64,000 nt of DNA from Zonotrichia leucophrys gambelii (GCF_028769735.1 NC_088170.1:45676585-45740584); one strand, 5' to 3'; positions 34,579 through 48,900 are shown, counted from the stretch's first letter. A program made the numbers and translations. The notes: generated from the letters alone by a model not told the origin.

Positions 34579-37500
34579 CTGGAAAAAAACAAGCCAGAAA
34601 AAAGTCACTGTTTATTTTTAACTGTCACTATGACAACATCTCTGCTTTTACCACTACCTTAATACCTTAGCAACATCTTTGATAGTTTGATTTTTTTCTT
34701 TCACAAACACCCTCCCAAGAAGTGCAATTTGCAAACAATGTCTTACCTAGGATAAGGACCAAAAAGTGGAATTCTAGTCCAGGAAGCATTGACAAAACAA
34801 ATGATTTTTATATTAGCTGAATCAGGTTAAAAATATGTCAAATACCTAATTTTCAGAACATATTCATATCCCAAAGACTAAAACACAATTCTTCCATAAA
34901 ATTTTTATATTCACTTCATGCTGATATGTCAGAAAATGAGGAATTTAAAAGTGTTCTTAGAAAAGAATATTCATCAGCTTAATATACCTTCTAAATTTTT
35001 AAAAAAGATTTTTCTTTTTCTCCTCTCGTCTCTAATATTTCAGTAAGCATGGTATTTAAGAATAGAGTAGGGATTTGAACAAGATGATTCCCCCACTTCA
35101 CTTAATGTTTCTTTCTGAGAACACACTATACTGTACATGTACAATTCCAGTACCTTAAAGTGTCATAAGATTATTTTGCTAAAAACTGTTGTGCCAATGT
35201 AAATGCATACCATGCATTGAAGTGAAAAGATTTCAAAATGTCAGTAAAACTGTACAATATAATTGTCTTTATTATTATTGTTGTTTACATAATTCTGCTA
35301 CAGGCCTCTGTTTTCCATTGCTTAAGTTTATCAAATATTTATCACTTAGGCATGAATTTCCACATTCTCTCTATAAGAGTGAGCAAGGAAATATTTATCT
35401 ACAGAGCTGTTACTTTTATACTTTGGTGCAGGAGCTCGGGTGGATGACATGTCCATGGAGATACTTCAGCAGTCTCCCTGAAAAGGTACTCAGTTATGGT
35501 TTATTCAGAAGGATCTGAAAATTCCCACATTCGTATCCTTAGAGCTTTTAGAGCACCTCTGAACCTTCTGTCTGTCAGTTTCACTGACCTTCATCCACCC
35601 TGAGCATGCTCAGTCCCAAAAACCTCCTACATCCCAACCTCAGACCTGTAACAGCGCTCAGGAACTCCAACTGCATGCCAACTGCACTAGCTGTACACTC
35701 CAACTCTGCTCCTCACAGCCTCAGGGATGGCACAGATGCAATTCTCCAAGCAAATCTGACCTAAATGAAGCTGTGCTCTGCTGGAACCGAGGAGCAAACA
35801 CTGATCTTCATCCTGCACTCTTATATGAATCTTAAACTCACTTCTTTTCTTAAGGAGGCAGTCAGATGTCTTTCCCTCACAATCAGAGGCTGACTCTTTT
35901 TCATTGCTAGCAGGCAGATGATAAGGCCATCCTTGACCAGGAAATGCTGAAGCATTAAGCTGGCACCTCTGTTTTCCATACAGAATACCTTAATTAATTT
36001 TTGAACCCCTTATGTTCCTTCTAACAGAAACTTGTGTCTAGTGAGAAATAAGAGTAGAGCCTGTCACGTTATTGAATCTTGATTACCACAGGGATTTTTC
36101 ATTTCTACTGTGTTTTAACCCTATGTTAAAAAGGAACATTTCAACCTAGATTCAACAAAATAATTACTGATAGTTCCTCTAGATCCTCTAGAAAAACAAT
36201 AGAAGCATGACTTCTCTTTCAAAACAGATTGTTCTTATCTGCATTTGACTTATGCATTTTCTTTAAAATTGCATTGGCACATTGCTTATAAACACATAAT
36301 TTGTAATAATGAGCTGAGCTGATACATTCAGAGTACTTATACTAACTGATATCAATGTGGTCAGTTGAAAAAATGAAAAACTTGCCTTCTGATGCATTCC
36401 TCCCTCTTCTCCCCACAGATTTCCAGCACAATGCACAGAAAAAACTCAGCATGAAAAATCTACTCACATGCATTCTGTCTAAATCTAGATAGAATTGAAT
36501 CCCTGTTCTTACAGATCCCAAAGCATAGCCAAGATGCTTGGCTATTTGTACAAAGCACTAAGGGGGTTAAACAACAAAGGGAAACTATAAAAAAGTTTCT
36601 GTCTATGCATGCTAATATAGCCTAACACCTGAACTCACCTGAACAATTATGGTTTGCTTTGTTTTGTTTGATGGAGGGAAAAGGAGGTATATTTAATTAT
36701 TTTTAATCTTGGGTACCTCAGGAGTAAAAGAATAGTAATCCAGAGGACCAGAGTTCTCCAGGGACAAACAGCAGGCTTAGAACAATGTTCAGGCTAACTC
36801 AATCATGTAGTAAATGGATTTTGTATGCATTATTCAGACTTTTAGCACACAGGCAGCTAATCCTAGAGGTGCTTTAAAACATCTGGATGCTTCTTTTAGA
36901 GTTCAAAGACTTCACTATAGCCAGAGGTTCCCTGAACCAGTCATAAAGGCTCTCAAAAGACTCACTCCAGACAGATTCTAATGGACTGGGCAGTGATGAA
37001 TTCAATGATGCATTTGGAGAAGAAATTAAGATGACTGAAGACAGCAGAGGAAAGGTAGCAGCCATCACTTTTATATAATAGATTCATGGTTCAAAAAATC
37101 ACCCAGAAACTGGCAGAACTCAGTTATAAGTCCCTGCTCAGCTGAATGTCAGCTACAATATCTTCAAAGAGAAGCCTCACTGCTAGGCCCCCAAGCAGAA
37201 CCCATTAGCCCAGGTTTTGTGCTTCAATGGGGCCACCTAACTTCCAAATCTGAAATGCCTTGTCTAGGCCAAACTGAAATACAGCTGCAGAAGTAATGAA
37301 CTGCCAGCATCCATCTGATTCAGAAGAAAGACCTACTTGAGTATATATCTTGGCTTCTGAGGATTTTATTTTAACCACCAACTGTTCAATAAAGCAAAAT
37401 CATTCTTTTCCCTGTACTAATAGATTCAGGAATTCAATTGCAGTATTACAGTGTAAATGTAGATCAGAACAGCTTTCATACCATAATGACAATGGATAGC

Positions 37501-39903
37501 AATTGCAACATCTAGTTTCTCATGATAACAAAATGTTCACTACTTCATGCTTTGCATTTCCTTCAAATGACATCAGGAGCTAATCAGTGAAGGGTCACAT
37601 TCAAGTCCCTAGAAAGACATTGATTCAAAACAAACAGCAGTCACCTTCACCCTACTTTCTCTTTTTATTTGATATAGATAATTCCATTGTAGGCAACAAA
37701 TTCTAAGCACATATCTTATCTATCTCCAGAGATGCTTATAATTTATCCTTGAAAATAGATGTTCAAAGGAAAGATGAAGTGATTGTCTCTGGGAAAAAAA
37801 AGCAGTTAATGGGGGAGTTAAGAGATTTAAATTCATTTTCCAATTCAGGCAAAATAAACAACATGACAAAACCTGAAAGTCTCCCACCCACTGCAGTTCC
37901 CAGCCTGTAGGTGTGTGCATCCCCTTGGTTCCCAGTGATACCTATCAAAAGTAACCACGCCCAATCTTCAGAAAAATCAGGTAACATCGTAGCATTTTCT
38001 TTCTTTGAAGACTATGAAACCACAGCTTGCTGCAAAACTGTATTACTATTCCAGCTTTTGGGTACCTGCCACATCTCTGCCACTTCAGCCTAAACAAGTC
38101 TGTTTTCTTGCACTGTGTAAAGACACCCTAATATTGCTTAGCTTAAATTGCCCATGGAAGAAATAAAGAAACCCCAGAATCTCAGGCTAACCAACCAACC
38201 CTGTCTCTTGCAGTCAATTCCCCAAACTGTCCATCTGATTTTCATAATTTGTCTTCACATGCCCTAGAACAATATGACATTCTCCATTTCAGATCATTAG
38301 CATCTTCTACAGGCTCTCCTCTTGAGAGATGGTAATGCATACAGACAATCAAAGTAAAAAAAAAAAAAACAAAAAAAAACATAAATACTACCTTTTTCAT
38401 TAGCTGGGAGTGAACTTGAGCACTTTGAAATTTCACAGAGTTTAGTTTTAACTTCTGTTATACCATGATAGAAACCACAAGTATACTGATGCTGTGAGAC
38501 AGTTTGCAATTTAAATTACCATGACTATGTTTTCAGCATTTAGATATATAAAAAGCTGTCAGCATTTTTCACTGTATCATGTTGAACATTCTCCAGTTGA
38601 AATCTAACTCAAAATCATAAAAAATTAGGAATTGTATTTGATACCAGTATGCTTTCTTATAGAATTCTAAGTTATTTCAGTGATAGACACACTGATGTAT
38701 TTTACATAGGCTTCATTTTATAATTTGAGCTCTTCCTTAAACTACTTAATTTTACAGTTAGAATACTGTATTACTAAAATATTGAAAATATCTTACCCTT
38801 TATTATCTTTACTCAAATTAGGAAAATGTCATGAATAATTACAGGAAAGTTCTGCTTAAGCATGCACTGTACTGCTGTTCACTATTATTCATTCAATTCC
38901 ATACTATTCTGCCTAATTTTCACCTTTGCTTCTGTACATGATAAATATTTAAAAACTCTTTTTTAAACTCTGTACAATTACAGATTAATAAGTGTTTGCT
39001 ATTTTCAGACACCAAGACCTGACTCTTATTCTTTAACCAAAGACAAGAGTGCCAAAACCAATACTTAAAGAAGAAAGAATGATTAAGAAACCATATAAAC
39101 AGGAAAAAAAAATTCATATTTCTAGTATAACTGAAGAAAACACAGCAGCTTGGAATCCTGAAGATGAACAATACATCTCCTACTGAAATAAACACATCAG
39201 AAATAATTGAAATCTTTCACTTTGGTGGAATTGAGCTCTGAGGAACAACAGAGACAGAGCCCTGTTAGTTATTTTGCATCTGTACTCTGTGACAGTCATT
39301 TATTTCAGTCAGTGAAACAATTTATGCACAAGTTTAGGGACTTCAGCATTATCATTAGTTGTTCCTATTAAATTTAAGTGACATGTTCATTTATTAAAAA
39401 GCACTAAAAGCTTAGCCAGTAATTTATCAAAAAAATTAGAGAGAAATAATCTTATCAGAATAAACACAATTGTTTACATCAAACAAGAAATCAACAAGTG
39501 ACATTACTCAGAGGACTACAAGTAGCAATAGAAAATCACTTATTATATGCTTTGTTGAATTGTCATGCCTTTTTTTCAAAATGCTCCATCTGAGCTCTAC
39601 CTGCACTCTATGCAATTATGAAGCATTTCTTGCTTTTCTGATTTTAAAATTAGTAGGTAGAGAATGTTCTGCGATATAACAGATTTAGCCTTTCCCAATT
39701 ATAGCTGTATGCAAGTACTGCCAGACTTTACAGATGCTATACAACACCATGAAACATTTTATTCTTCAGATTTTAAGGAAATAAAAAAAGAAAAAGAAAA
39801 AATGAGCATCCCAACTGGTTTAAGCATTACATTTCTACAATGACATTAGCATCTGATACAACCAACTGAACTCAAGGAATGATAAGATAAACATATTACT
39901 CAC
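34579..39903 (-). other. DOCK4: DOCK4 intron
   Basis: A 5.3-kb intron. It has an A-rich simple tract at 38357-38382 and no identifiable transposon, RNA gene or exon. Confidence 0.8.
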
Positions 39904-39989
39904 ATACTGTTGAAGAGCTCTCGGTATGTTTCATCACCTTTACCTTCTGACATTAGGCTGTCCAGTTTGTCAATCAGCTTTGCTTCCAC
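39904..39989 (-). CDS. DOCK4: DOCK4 exon, local residues 239-267
   Basis: This 86-nt exon encodes VEAKLIDKLDSLMSEGKGDE followed by TYRELFNS. Two GT donors lie close together. Only AT|GTGAGT keeps the frame: AT plus T of the next exon gives Ile, as in FNSILLKK. The earlier A|GTATGT would put a stop into the next exon. Confidence 0.94.
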
Positions 39990-40175
39990 CTGCAACATAT
40001 AAGTGTGGTGTAAACAGCTTCTTTTTCCTTTAATGAGATTAGAGAAAACGGAGGGAAGATCTGGTTTTATGTAAGAGACTTTGCTAAATGCATATTTTAG
40101 AATTATTGGTCAATCATGTGATAAGTCACTTCATCTCTTTGAAGCTGTTATAATTCCCGAGGTTTGTAGGGCTTT

Positions 40176-40230
40176 CTTTTTTTTTTTTTTTTGTGTGTGG
40201 TGGTGGTTTTTTGACGTTTTTTTTTGGAGG
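40176..40230. repeat. T-rich/GT-rich simple sequence
   Basis: A run of about 18 T, then GTGTGTGGTGGTGG, then further T runs. A likely source of length variation and sequencing error. Confidence 0.85.
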
Positions 40231-41347
40231 GAGGGAGCTAATTTAAATTGAGCAACGTGACTTTAAAACTACAGGCTGAGTAGCATTTGCTGCTGCTAAG
40301 GCAGCTATCTATTTATGGAGTCAGAGGAAAAGCACACAGCCCAAATAAATTGCCTGAATTCTCATTGCAAGGCTGTAAGCACAAGATATTTTCTTAGACT
40401 GAAGTAAAAATATCATCTTTTCCTACCTGCACCCCATTCTTTATAATTTAATATACATAAATGTCCGCACTGTTCAGAATACTTGGGAGCTCAGATTCTC
40501 CCAACACTCTTACCTGCCAGCATTTCATTAGAAAGCAAATTTCCTGGACTTACATATTAGCTATCAAGGAAACTTGGTGGTTAAGAAAATCCAGTGCTAA
40601 TGATTCCTTCAATGCATGTTTTTAAGTGCATTGATTATAAAAAATATAGAGCTGATGGTACACTGTGTACTTATATTTCAAACCTCCTTCTTATCAGTAA
40701 TATATTAACAACCACAAGTCTAGGGGAGAAACCAAGCTATTGTAATCATTTTATTACAGAATAAATCTATTACAATTTACACTTGAAACCAAACTTAAAA
40801 GACAGAGTAGCAGAACAAGTGGATTTTCTTCCTTCTCACTACTTGTTAACATTTCTGTGGTGATTTTTAACAATAAGCTTATATATTGACATTGAAAAGC
40901 TACCTACTCATATCACCTGCACTACTCTTGTTTTTAATAGCTTGGTTTGTGCTTTAGATGCAACTCCCACCCTAAGCATTATGATTGCCTGGGAGTAATT
41001 AAAATACTTCTACTTTCCTTCATTTTGAAGCAGCAGGAAGGAGGGCACTGAGAATGGTTTGAGGCAGTCTGAAAGAACTGAGTGGGAGCTGAGGGAGCAG
41101 ATGGCATTCTTGGTAGTTCCTTCCTAGCCCATTAAGAATGTGTTTGAGCAACAAGAATTCTTGGATCTTTACTGAAGAACATCTGGTCTTTTTCCATAGT
41201 AACCAAAAGGGAAGCTGGTTGAATCCTATCTAACCAGCAGTCTGTACCACTGTAAAGCAGAGGTGAAAATCCACCACAGCAAACTTGTTAAAAACAGCTC
41301 AAGTTTTGCTCTTCACTTCATCAGGCCATGGATTTTTTTCCTCATCT

Positions 41348-41404
41348 CACATAACTAACATGACAGTATTAGCATTTCACATAACTAACATGATAGTATT
41401 AACA
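41348..41404. repeat. Tandem duplication, 30 bp x about 1.9
   Basis: CACATAACTAACATGACAGT is repeated 30 bp later with one C/T change, and the second copy ends early. The duplication is relatively recent. Confidence 0.9.
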
Positions 41405-41563
41405 GGTGAATCTTACTAGCCCTGCAAAGAGAAAAAAGGGAAAGCCCTTGTGGATATCTTCTCCACCCTGAAGCACCAATGGAACTCCAGGTTCAAGTCT
41501 GCCAGGACTCTATGAAGAGCTTTATATTCAGTGCTGTTCTATAAAGAGCTTCACACAAAGTAC

Positions 41564-41712
41564 CTGTTTGAAGTTGCCGCTTCGCCTTTGCTCCCAATCC
41601 ATCATGTCATGGAAAATAGGAATCATTACATTCCTCAGGTCTGGCTGAGGGATCAAGGTCACTTCCAGGAAAGGGCCAATCAATGCTGGAATAAAGTGAA
41701 GCTTGTGTTCCC
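41564..41712 (-). CDS. DOCK4: DOCK4 exon, local residues 189-238
   Basis: This 149-nt exon encodes EHKLHFIPALIGPFLEVTLI, then PQPDLRNVMIPIFHDMMDWE and QRRSGNFKQ. Acceptor TTTTAG, donor CAG|GTACTT. This is one of the best conserved stretches before DHR-2, with the PALIGPFLEVTL and IPIFHDMMDWEQ motifs shared by DOCK-A/B proteins. Confidence 0.96.
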
Positions 41713-43597
41713 CTAAAATGAAAATGAACATAAACTTGGATGTGAATTGGGTGTCATGTGAGTTATCAAGCAATCCAAATGCTGTCTGAAGAATGAAAAA
41801 ATAGCATTTTAAATGCCTATAGTTTTTTTCTTAATCACACATATATCATAGCATGGGTTATTTCTTAAGCCCAAAAAGCAAAAGTTATAGACAAATGAAG
41901 AATATAAGGCAAACAAAATTTATCAGGTTTTATTATGCACTACTGAGTTCAGAAGTGACAGTGGGTTAGCCATATCTGAAATTAATCCTGCAGCAAGTTA
42001 ACAAAGACAGACAAAGTACTCTCTCTGCATTTCATTTATATTTCACGAGAATAATTTGGTTTCTAATCTCTACATCCTTGTGTTTACAAAATGGTTAACT
42101 GTCTGGTATTCTGTGCTCATCAAAAAGAGGTAAGTACTTTGTTTTTTACCCATCTTTACTTTTGCAAGTATAGAAATGGAAATATGTGTTTCAATAGCAG
42201 GAGAATGAAAATATGACACAGCTGTTCTCAAAACAACTTGCTTTAAAATCAGTTCTAAATCTTACCACATTCCACTTAAAGGAAAATTAAGTTCTTGCCA
42301 GAAAAGCTAGGAATGGCAGAAATGGCATACAGTAAACACTGACCATTCAGTTTCAGTTTTCCACAAGTGAGACTTCTGACATCCTCAAAATTAAGAGATT
42401 ATGAATCAGGATGCATTGATTTTTCCAAGCTAGGAATTCATTTACATCCAGTCTACCTCTGGATATTCCAGTGGACATTTACCCCTGGTTGCTGTGTGTT
42501 CAGTGTTTGAGTTTGTGCAAAGGAAAACAACAACTCTCTTTTCTGGAAACATCCTAGGATGCTTATCCCTATGAAAGCAAGGTGACTGTACAAGGATCAA
42601 GGCTTAGGTTACCATGACTCTTACTGCTACAAGAACTGCAAAATGCTCACCAGCACAATACCAATTGAAATAACTATTCTAGCATTTAGTTGGACATATT
42701 ACCAGACAAGTTCCTTATTATAGGGGTGAGTTTTGTGGAGATGAGCTCCACAAAGCTCACCCCTACTGAAAGGCATCATTTGCCTGCATCCCAAGCTTCT
42801 ATTGAGCCGAGAACAATATGAGTGGGGAGATGATGCACACTAAGGTGTATGAGCAGGAGAATATCCTTGGGAAAATATCCTTGATATACCAATTCTGAAA
42901 TACCCACCACGTATCCATGTAATATAGAGGGATGTCTCAGCAAGTCAGCAATATTAAATATTGTAAATAACTAAAATATTTTTTTTCCCAAACAATGTTC
43001 AACTGCATTTCTCTGACACTCATAATTTCAAACAGTTTGCACAATTATTGCCTAAAAATATAAATGTGTTCCTAAGTTTATATTCAATCAGCTATATTCC
43101 CATGTTGTCCAAATTCTCATTTATACATTAGTCACTGACTTGTTTATGCCTTTATATTTTAGTGCAACTAAGACTTCAGAGAAGACTTGATGCAAATCCA
43201 GGATCTCAGGAGACCTTCAGAATTAAGACATGTCTTGTCCTTAAACAACAATTTGACAACAGGACTAAAAATAAGAACCTAAGTATATTTCAAGGCATAA
43301 TAATTCTTCCCAAAAAGAGTAGTACTTTCTTTCTCAATTTTCTCTGATGGTATTTTCTCAGTTGTCAGGGAAGAAAAGAGGATGGGTCAGCCACAGTATC
43401 AAGGCACAGAAAGCTGAGTTTAGCTATAAAGAAGGGGATTATAAATGGCAAATGTTTTGCTGAACTTGAATCAAGACCTCATGTCTTGAACGTAATTATC
43501 AACAACTCATCTATCACTGGGAAGTAAATATAATAGGAAAAGAACTAATAATTTGCTTTCATTTTAAGGGTTACTGATGATGTATTTAATCACTTAC
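41713..43597 (-). other. DOCK4: DOCK4 intron with near-perfect hairpin
   Basis: A 1.9-kb intron containing the inverted repeat at 42721-42765; otherwise nothing recognised. Confidence 0.8.
42721..42765. repeat. Near-perfect inverted repeat, 20-bp arms, 5-bp loop
   Basis: The arm TAGGGGTGAG..TGTGGAG (42721-42740) pairs with CTCCACA..CTCACCCCTA (42746-42765) with a single mismatch, around the loop ATGAG. In plus-strand RNA the mismatch is a G-U wobble. In DOCK4 pre-mRNA it is an A-C mismatch. Confidence 0.92.
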
Positions 43598-43656
43598 CTA
43601 AATTTTGCCACATACTGAAGATTTCACATCCCATTGTTACCCGCATGTCACCATAT
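43598..43656 (-). CDS. DOCK4: DOCK4 exon, local residues 169-189
   Basis: This short 59-nt exon encodes YGDMRVTMGCEIFSMWQNL with split codons at both ends (Lys before, Gly after). Acceptor CTGCAG, donor TTAG|GTAAGT. Its length is not a multiple of three, so skipping it would shift the frame. Confidence 0.95.
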
Positions 43657-44275
43657 CTGCAGTGTATTAAAAAATAAAGCAAGAAAGCGAAAGATAATTT
43701 AAGAAAATCAAGTTTATATGCCATTCTGTGACATTAATAAATGAAATGTCTCATTTGTCGTCTACAAAAAAAAAAAACCTTTGATGCCTTCTCCCAAGTG
43801 TTTTGCTTTTTTGATTGTACCCAGCTAAAACTGGATTTCTGAACCCAGCTTTATTTGAAATATTGTCAAAATGCTACACATCAGTAACACAGCTGCGAAG
43901 CAAAACCAATTTTTGCCACAACATGCTCCAGTTCTCTCTCTGAGAGCAAATAGTTTTGCTCTAGCTTAAAGAAATACAATTAACTCATACAGACAATAGC
44001 ATGGCAGAAACACTGGAACAAGTCTGAGCGACTAATGCTTTCACTGGCAAGGAATGGCTCCTTTCCTCCCAGTGTCTGAACCTCCCAGTTTAGGCACTAA
44101 TGAAGGTTACTGGCTTGGAAGACCTGGACAAAGGGCCAGAACCAACTCTTGTTCTAGTCAGTGGACATACCATTACGTTTTTCTTTTGGTGGGTCCTTTT
44201 GCAACCTCCAATGTCTTGCATTTTGAGAAATTTTAAATCTATTACAGTTTTCTACAAGCTGATAGCAATACTTAC
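43657..44275 (-). other. DOCK4: DOCK4 intron
   Basis: A 0.6-kb intron with nothing recognisable. Confidence 0.85.
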
Positions 44276-44376
44276 TTTTCTAAAACCTTTTTCTTCTTGG
44301 AAGGTGTGAACATCTCCAGTTGCAGACATAACTGGTTTATAAAAATGACAGCAAGAAAAAAGTAGGAATCCCATAT
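44276..44376 (-). CDS. DOCK4: DOCK4 exon, local residues 136-169
   Basis: This 101-nt exon encodes IWDSYFFLAVIFINQLCLQL followed by EMFTPSKKKKVLE, then AA, which joins the A of the next exon to give Lys. The donor is AA|GTAAGT and the acceptor TGTAG. The basic Lys cluster (KKKK) is the only notable local feature. Confidence 0.95.
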
Positions 44377-45917
44377 CTACAATAAGCACATGGCATGTGG
44401 TTATTTCATTTTCTCAGTATGATCTATGATCACCCAAGAAGCAAAATTTCCAATCACAGCCCTTGTTTCAGTCTCAACTGCTAAATTAGTCCACCTGCTT
44501 TAGACTAAATTTCTTTGACTCGAAATATACTTTTCACCAACCCCAAGATGTTCAGCAGAAATGCATCTTTTACATATTCTACATCTCAAAATGCAAAAGT
44601 TTCAAAGTTACAGATTGGACTTTTTCATCCCTCCAAATCAAGAAGCCTTACTTTTGAAAGTTTCTTTTGGTTATATTCAAATATAAAACTACAAGAGTTA
44701 TGTCCTTAAGTCCAAAACCCAAAAAATTCTGACACCTCAGAAGTTATCACATAACAGGACTGACATTCTCTGTCCATCAGATTTTATAATACTATTTCCA
44801 AGTCTCACTTGCTGCAAGCTTCACTGGACAAAACTAAAGCCAAGTTTTTTTAAGATGTTGCAAATATACAGATTTTTTTGTGCTCTTTATGAAATAGATG
44901 TTGAATATTCTACTTAGAAAACTTAGTGATAAAATTAAAGATAAAATGAAATACTAATTACTATGACCCAATTATAGATGCTCCATGACTGGAAGTGCAA
45001 AGGGAGTCCCATTCCAGACCCTGCAGTTCAGCAGGACAGCAATAACATTGCTAATCAAGTCTAAGGAATATAGAGGCCTTGTCTACAGGAAATTATTTCA
45101 GCAGTTTTAGCTCTGAATTTACATAAATTCATAAAGAATAGGCTTCCTCACGTTCAGTTAAGCAGATAAATCTGCATTCCTGCCAATCTATCTAACAGGA
45201 GTCTGGATTTTCAGAGAAGCATCCACAACCCTGCTGGAAGTCAACAGGAGCTCAGGGTCTTCTCTAGGAAGGACATTCTGCACTTTTCATGATGCAGCAG
45301 TTGGACTAACATCTCTTGGTTGGGCAGAATATTCATTCAGGTTTGTTTCCATGGAAATGTGTCTTTCCAGACACATTCCTAGATCTTCTCATCTGAATCC
45401 TAAAAGCATAATCTGTAATTCACAATTTATTATAAATGCAGTATCTCACTGAATGAGGTATGCACTAACATCTTTAACTACATTCACTGTGAAGTGTCAT
45501 AATTTTCTAATTTTAATTATGCAGCATGTTAATTGGTCTGAGAGAAACTACAAAAATATAAATCTGCATTTTATATAATCTGCATTGATTAAAAATCTGA
45601 AATACTTTTCCCTCTGCAATAACTGAAAACCCAGCTAAATAATTTTATTAGTTTTTAGGATCCAAAAAATTGCTACACAAAAATCCTAAATAAGTAGTCT
45701 AACAAAGAGGCTCAAATAACAAAATGAAAAATAAGGTGAAATTAAAAAAAACCCCACAGCACTCATTTATAAGATAGTCCTGTATTTAGAAGAAAAACAT
45801 CCCTGAGCAGTTGGAATTGCTCATTTTGTACATATTCTAGCTATTTAGATGCTGGAGCTAAGTGTAATAACCACCAAGCCCCAGGATGATGTAGCAGTTA
45901 TTGCATCTATTGTTTAC
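44377..45917 (-). other. DOCK4: DOCK4 intron
   Basis: A 1.5-kb AT-rich intron with nothing recognisable. Confidence 0.85.
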
Positions 45918-45993
45918 CTTGTAATCAAAGTTTTCATTCAAGAAGTTTTTACGAAGGGCATCTGAAAGGTACAAGACTGTAGTAATGATCACA
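45918..45993 (-). CDS. DOCK4: DOCK4 exon, local residues 110-135
   Basis: This 76-nt exon has acceptor TTCCCAG and donor AAG|GTAAAC. After the shared first base it encodes VIITTVLYLSDALRKNFLNE followed by NFDYK. It follows the largest intron in the window (7.4 kb). Confidence 0.95.
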
Positions 45994-48900
45994 CTGGGAA
46001 GAAAAGAATGAAAAAGACAGGAATTTTCATTATGTGGAAATTCATATTTAATACTCAAAGCAGGCCAGTTTTCCAGTGAAGAACTAGATGTAGCGTGTCT
46101 GGTGGGATTAAATACTACATTTTCAACACACCATATAAATACCTAAAAACATCTACTGCCAGAACACATGCTCAATAAGGTAATGAGTGCTGAAAGAAGG
46201 TGCACCAAAACCAGACATTCTATATAGAACATAATATATCAAGACAAATCATAAACTTTGTTCTGAAAAAAATTATGATTTCAGATTTATTATACACCTT
46301 ATCTTAATAGTATTAATACCCACAGTTGTACAATTTGTTTTCAGCTTTCTTGGTATTGAAAATATGTGCATGCAGATTATAAATATAAAATATTTAGTAA
46401 ATGCTAATATTCAACACTGACACCCTTATGGACAAAAAGTCTCTTTAATGACAACAGATAAATGCAAAACTGTGTGAGCTCTGAGAGAAGGATCTGATTC
46501 TAAAGATCTCTATGCTGTAAATGTATGTTGTAAGAAGTCATATGTTACCCTACATTTACACCTGCATGAATTATAACTATCTTAAATAAATACATATGAC
46601 CAAGATCCTCTCATAGTGGTTGTCACCAGAGATCAATGATGGCTTTCTTTATTGTAGCAACCAACTTTGGTAATCTACAGAAATAGAACATTCTTTGAGA
46701 TTATTTAAATACACCTAATTTCAGTGGTTCAAACTTTAACCTCTGCAGCACTCTTGGCTTCCAACATATTTAGTCAAACTAGAAATCCATATAAAGCATT
46801 ACATTATTTTTGAAAATAATCAGAAGTGAATAAAGAAAAAAGATAAACACAGAATGATCTTTTTGCTGTTATGTATTTTACAACAATCAACTGTTTAAAG
46901 ATCCTCTGAGAAACAGGGTTATATCTACACATTTCATTTAATTACCATCTGTCTATTATTAATACATTTAGTTCTTCTTTGAACAGAGATCTTGACCAGC
47001 ATGTTGTTACAATGCTAAAATGTGTTTCCATTTCTATATTTTGGACTTAATTCGTTTTACTATTTTTTGCAATGCATTCAAGACTAAAAGACTTAAAAAT
47101 AACAACAGCAGTATATATATTTCAAGGTTACAATATTTCTCATTTTACAACACTGGAGAATTAAATGTAAGCCAATCCACCTAGAATATATTTTTCTTCT
47201 AGAACTTTGGACAATTTTCACATTTATAAATAAATAAAAACTGGCTATCTGTAATTTCAGATATTAGTAGTTTAAATGTTTACTTCCATCCTTCTATTTT
47301 TAAAATTACTGTCCCTGCCAAACTTTACCTTTGTGTTTGATGTGCCTGAACACCTGCACCAGCCAGTTCTGAGACTGTTTTTAGAACAGGCCTTGAGTCT
47401 CAAGTTTCATTTATTCCTATTCCACTGCTCAAGTGTATTTTCATACATATTATTTTCTCAAGGATTACACTGTAACTTTTCTATCCAAGTAGTGTTCCAT
47501 GCTTAGCATTCATCAGTAAGTCAACCCCACTTTTTCACCAATGGAGAGTTATAGCCCGTGTACAGCACTTGCTACTGAAGCATGGAACACAAAGTGAAAT
47601 GTTAGTAAAATGCAGTATAAGCAAAGTTAATAATGCAAGCATGGATAAGAACAGAGCCCTGTCATTCTTGTTGTTGTGCATGATTTAATTCAAGGTCCAT
47701 ATGCTTCACAGAATGGAAATAGTTTGTATATTTCAGGATGACATTCTGGTAGAAAAAGTCAGTTCATCTGAATTTTTGCTATTTGAAATTTCCACCTAAG
47801 TCCAAAGTACTAAATCCCTGAAAACAGTACTCAAGAGAAAATTCCACAAGAACCATAACCATATTGCCAAGTTTACATGACATAGTTCAATTTATGTCTG
47901 AGACAATTCCTTTCTTGCTACATTCCTTCTGTGGCAGGTGAAATTGAAGAGAAAGATCTGCTTCAAGTCTTATGAAGTGAATAAAGCAGACAAAAGCACT
48001 TTTTAGAATATTTTTTGAAGAATGTTCCTGAGATAACAGAATAATTACAATGCAAGTATTTCTTCCTGCAGGGAACTCAGCTCAGGTTTCATTTATTTGG
48101 TAAGCCAAAGATATGATATGGATTAGTTGATAAAATGTGGGTCTCTAACATGAGAGGATATGTTGTAGATAAAAAAAACCCCTCAAAACACCAGATGCAA
48201 CACACAAGGTTGAAGACATTGTTTTTGACCTACCATCTGTTATTCTGAATCTACAGCAGTCTAAAATCAGGTAGAACAGAACGCAAGCTAGGGCTAGGGA
48301 TGCTCATGTACAAAAAATGCAGAAATGCAGAAAGCAGAGGCAGCAGCCAGAGGACAGCTGCCTGACTCGGTACAGTACTCACATTCCAAGTTGATTCCCA
48401 GCCAGCGATTGCCAAACAACAACAACATTCATTTGAAATCCATCTGAGTATCAAACTATAAACTACTGAGCTTGTGACAAAACTTGCTTTTCTTCCTCTT
48501 ACCACCTGCCACATATTTGTTCAGAATGCCTGTTTTACAGGAGAAAATCCTCTGCTTTTAGCTACTAAGTTATTCTGGACTCATACACAGGATGCTAACC
48601 CAATGTCTGGTAAGGCCATTGTTGATGGAATGGCTTTTCCATCAAATTTTCAGGGCAAACCTTTCTGCAATAAGGTCTTTGAAAAATCCTGAAGTTCAAC
48701 AACTGCTTACTGCCTGGGCTACGCTCTGGCAACTTGGCTTTTGCTTGGGCAGCCAGTGGCAGAAAATGAACATTTCCTTTTCCATGGTGATATAGGACAA
48801 AGGTATAACATTAGCTTCTCATTCCATTCTTTTCTATCAGAGTGAAATAATCCCAAACAAAGGTATTCAAACAGAAAAAAAAAAATCATATTTCATAAAG

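Larger units (their letters stand above)
39990..41563 (-). other. DOCK4: DOCK4 intron
   Basis: A 1.6-kb intron with a T/G-rich tract (40176-40230) and a 30-bp tandem duplication (41348-41404). Confidence 0.8.

Noticed and set aside
39905..39910. Alternative donor A|GTATGT for the 39904-39989 exon
   Set aside because: Using it would create a stop in the next exon, whereas AT|GTGAGT restores the known FNSILLKK sequence.
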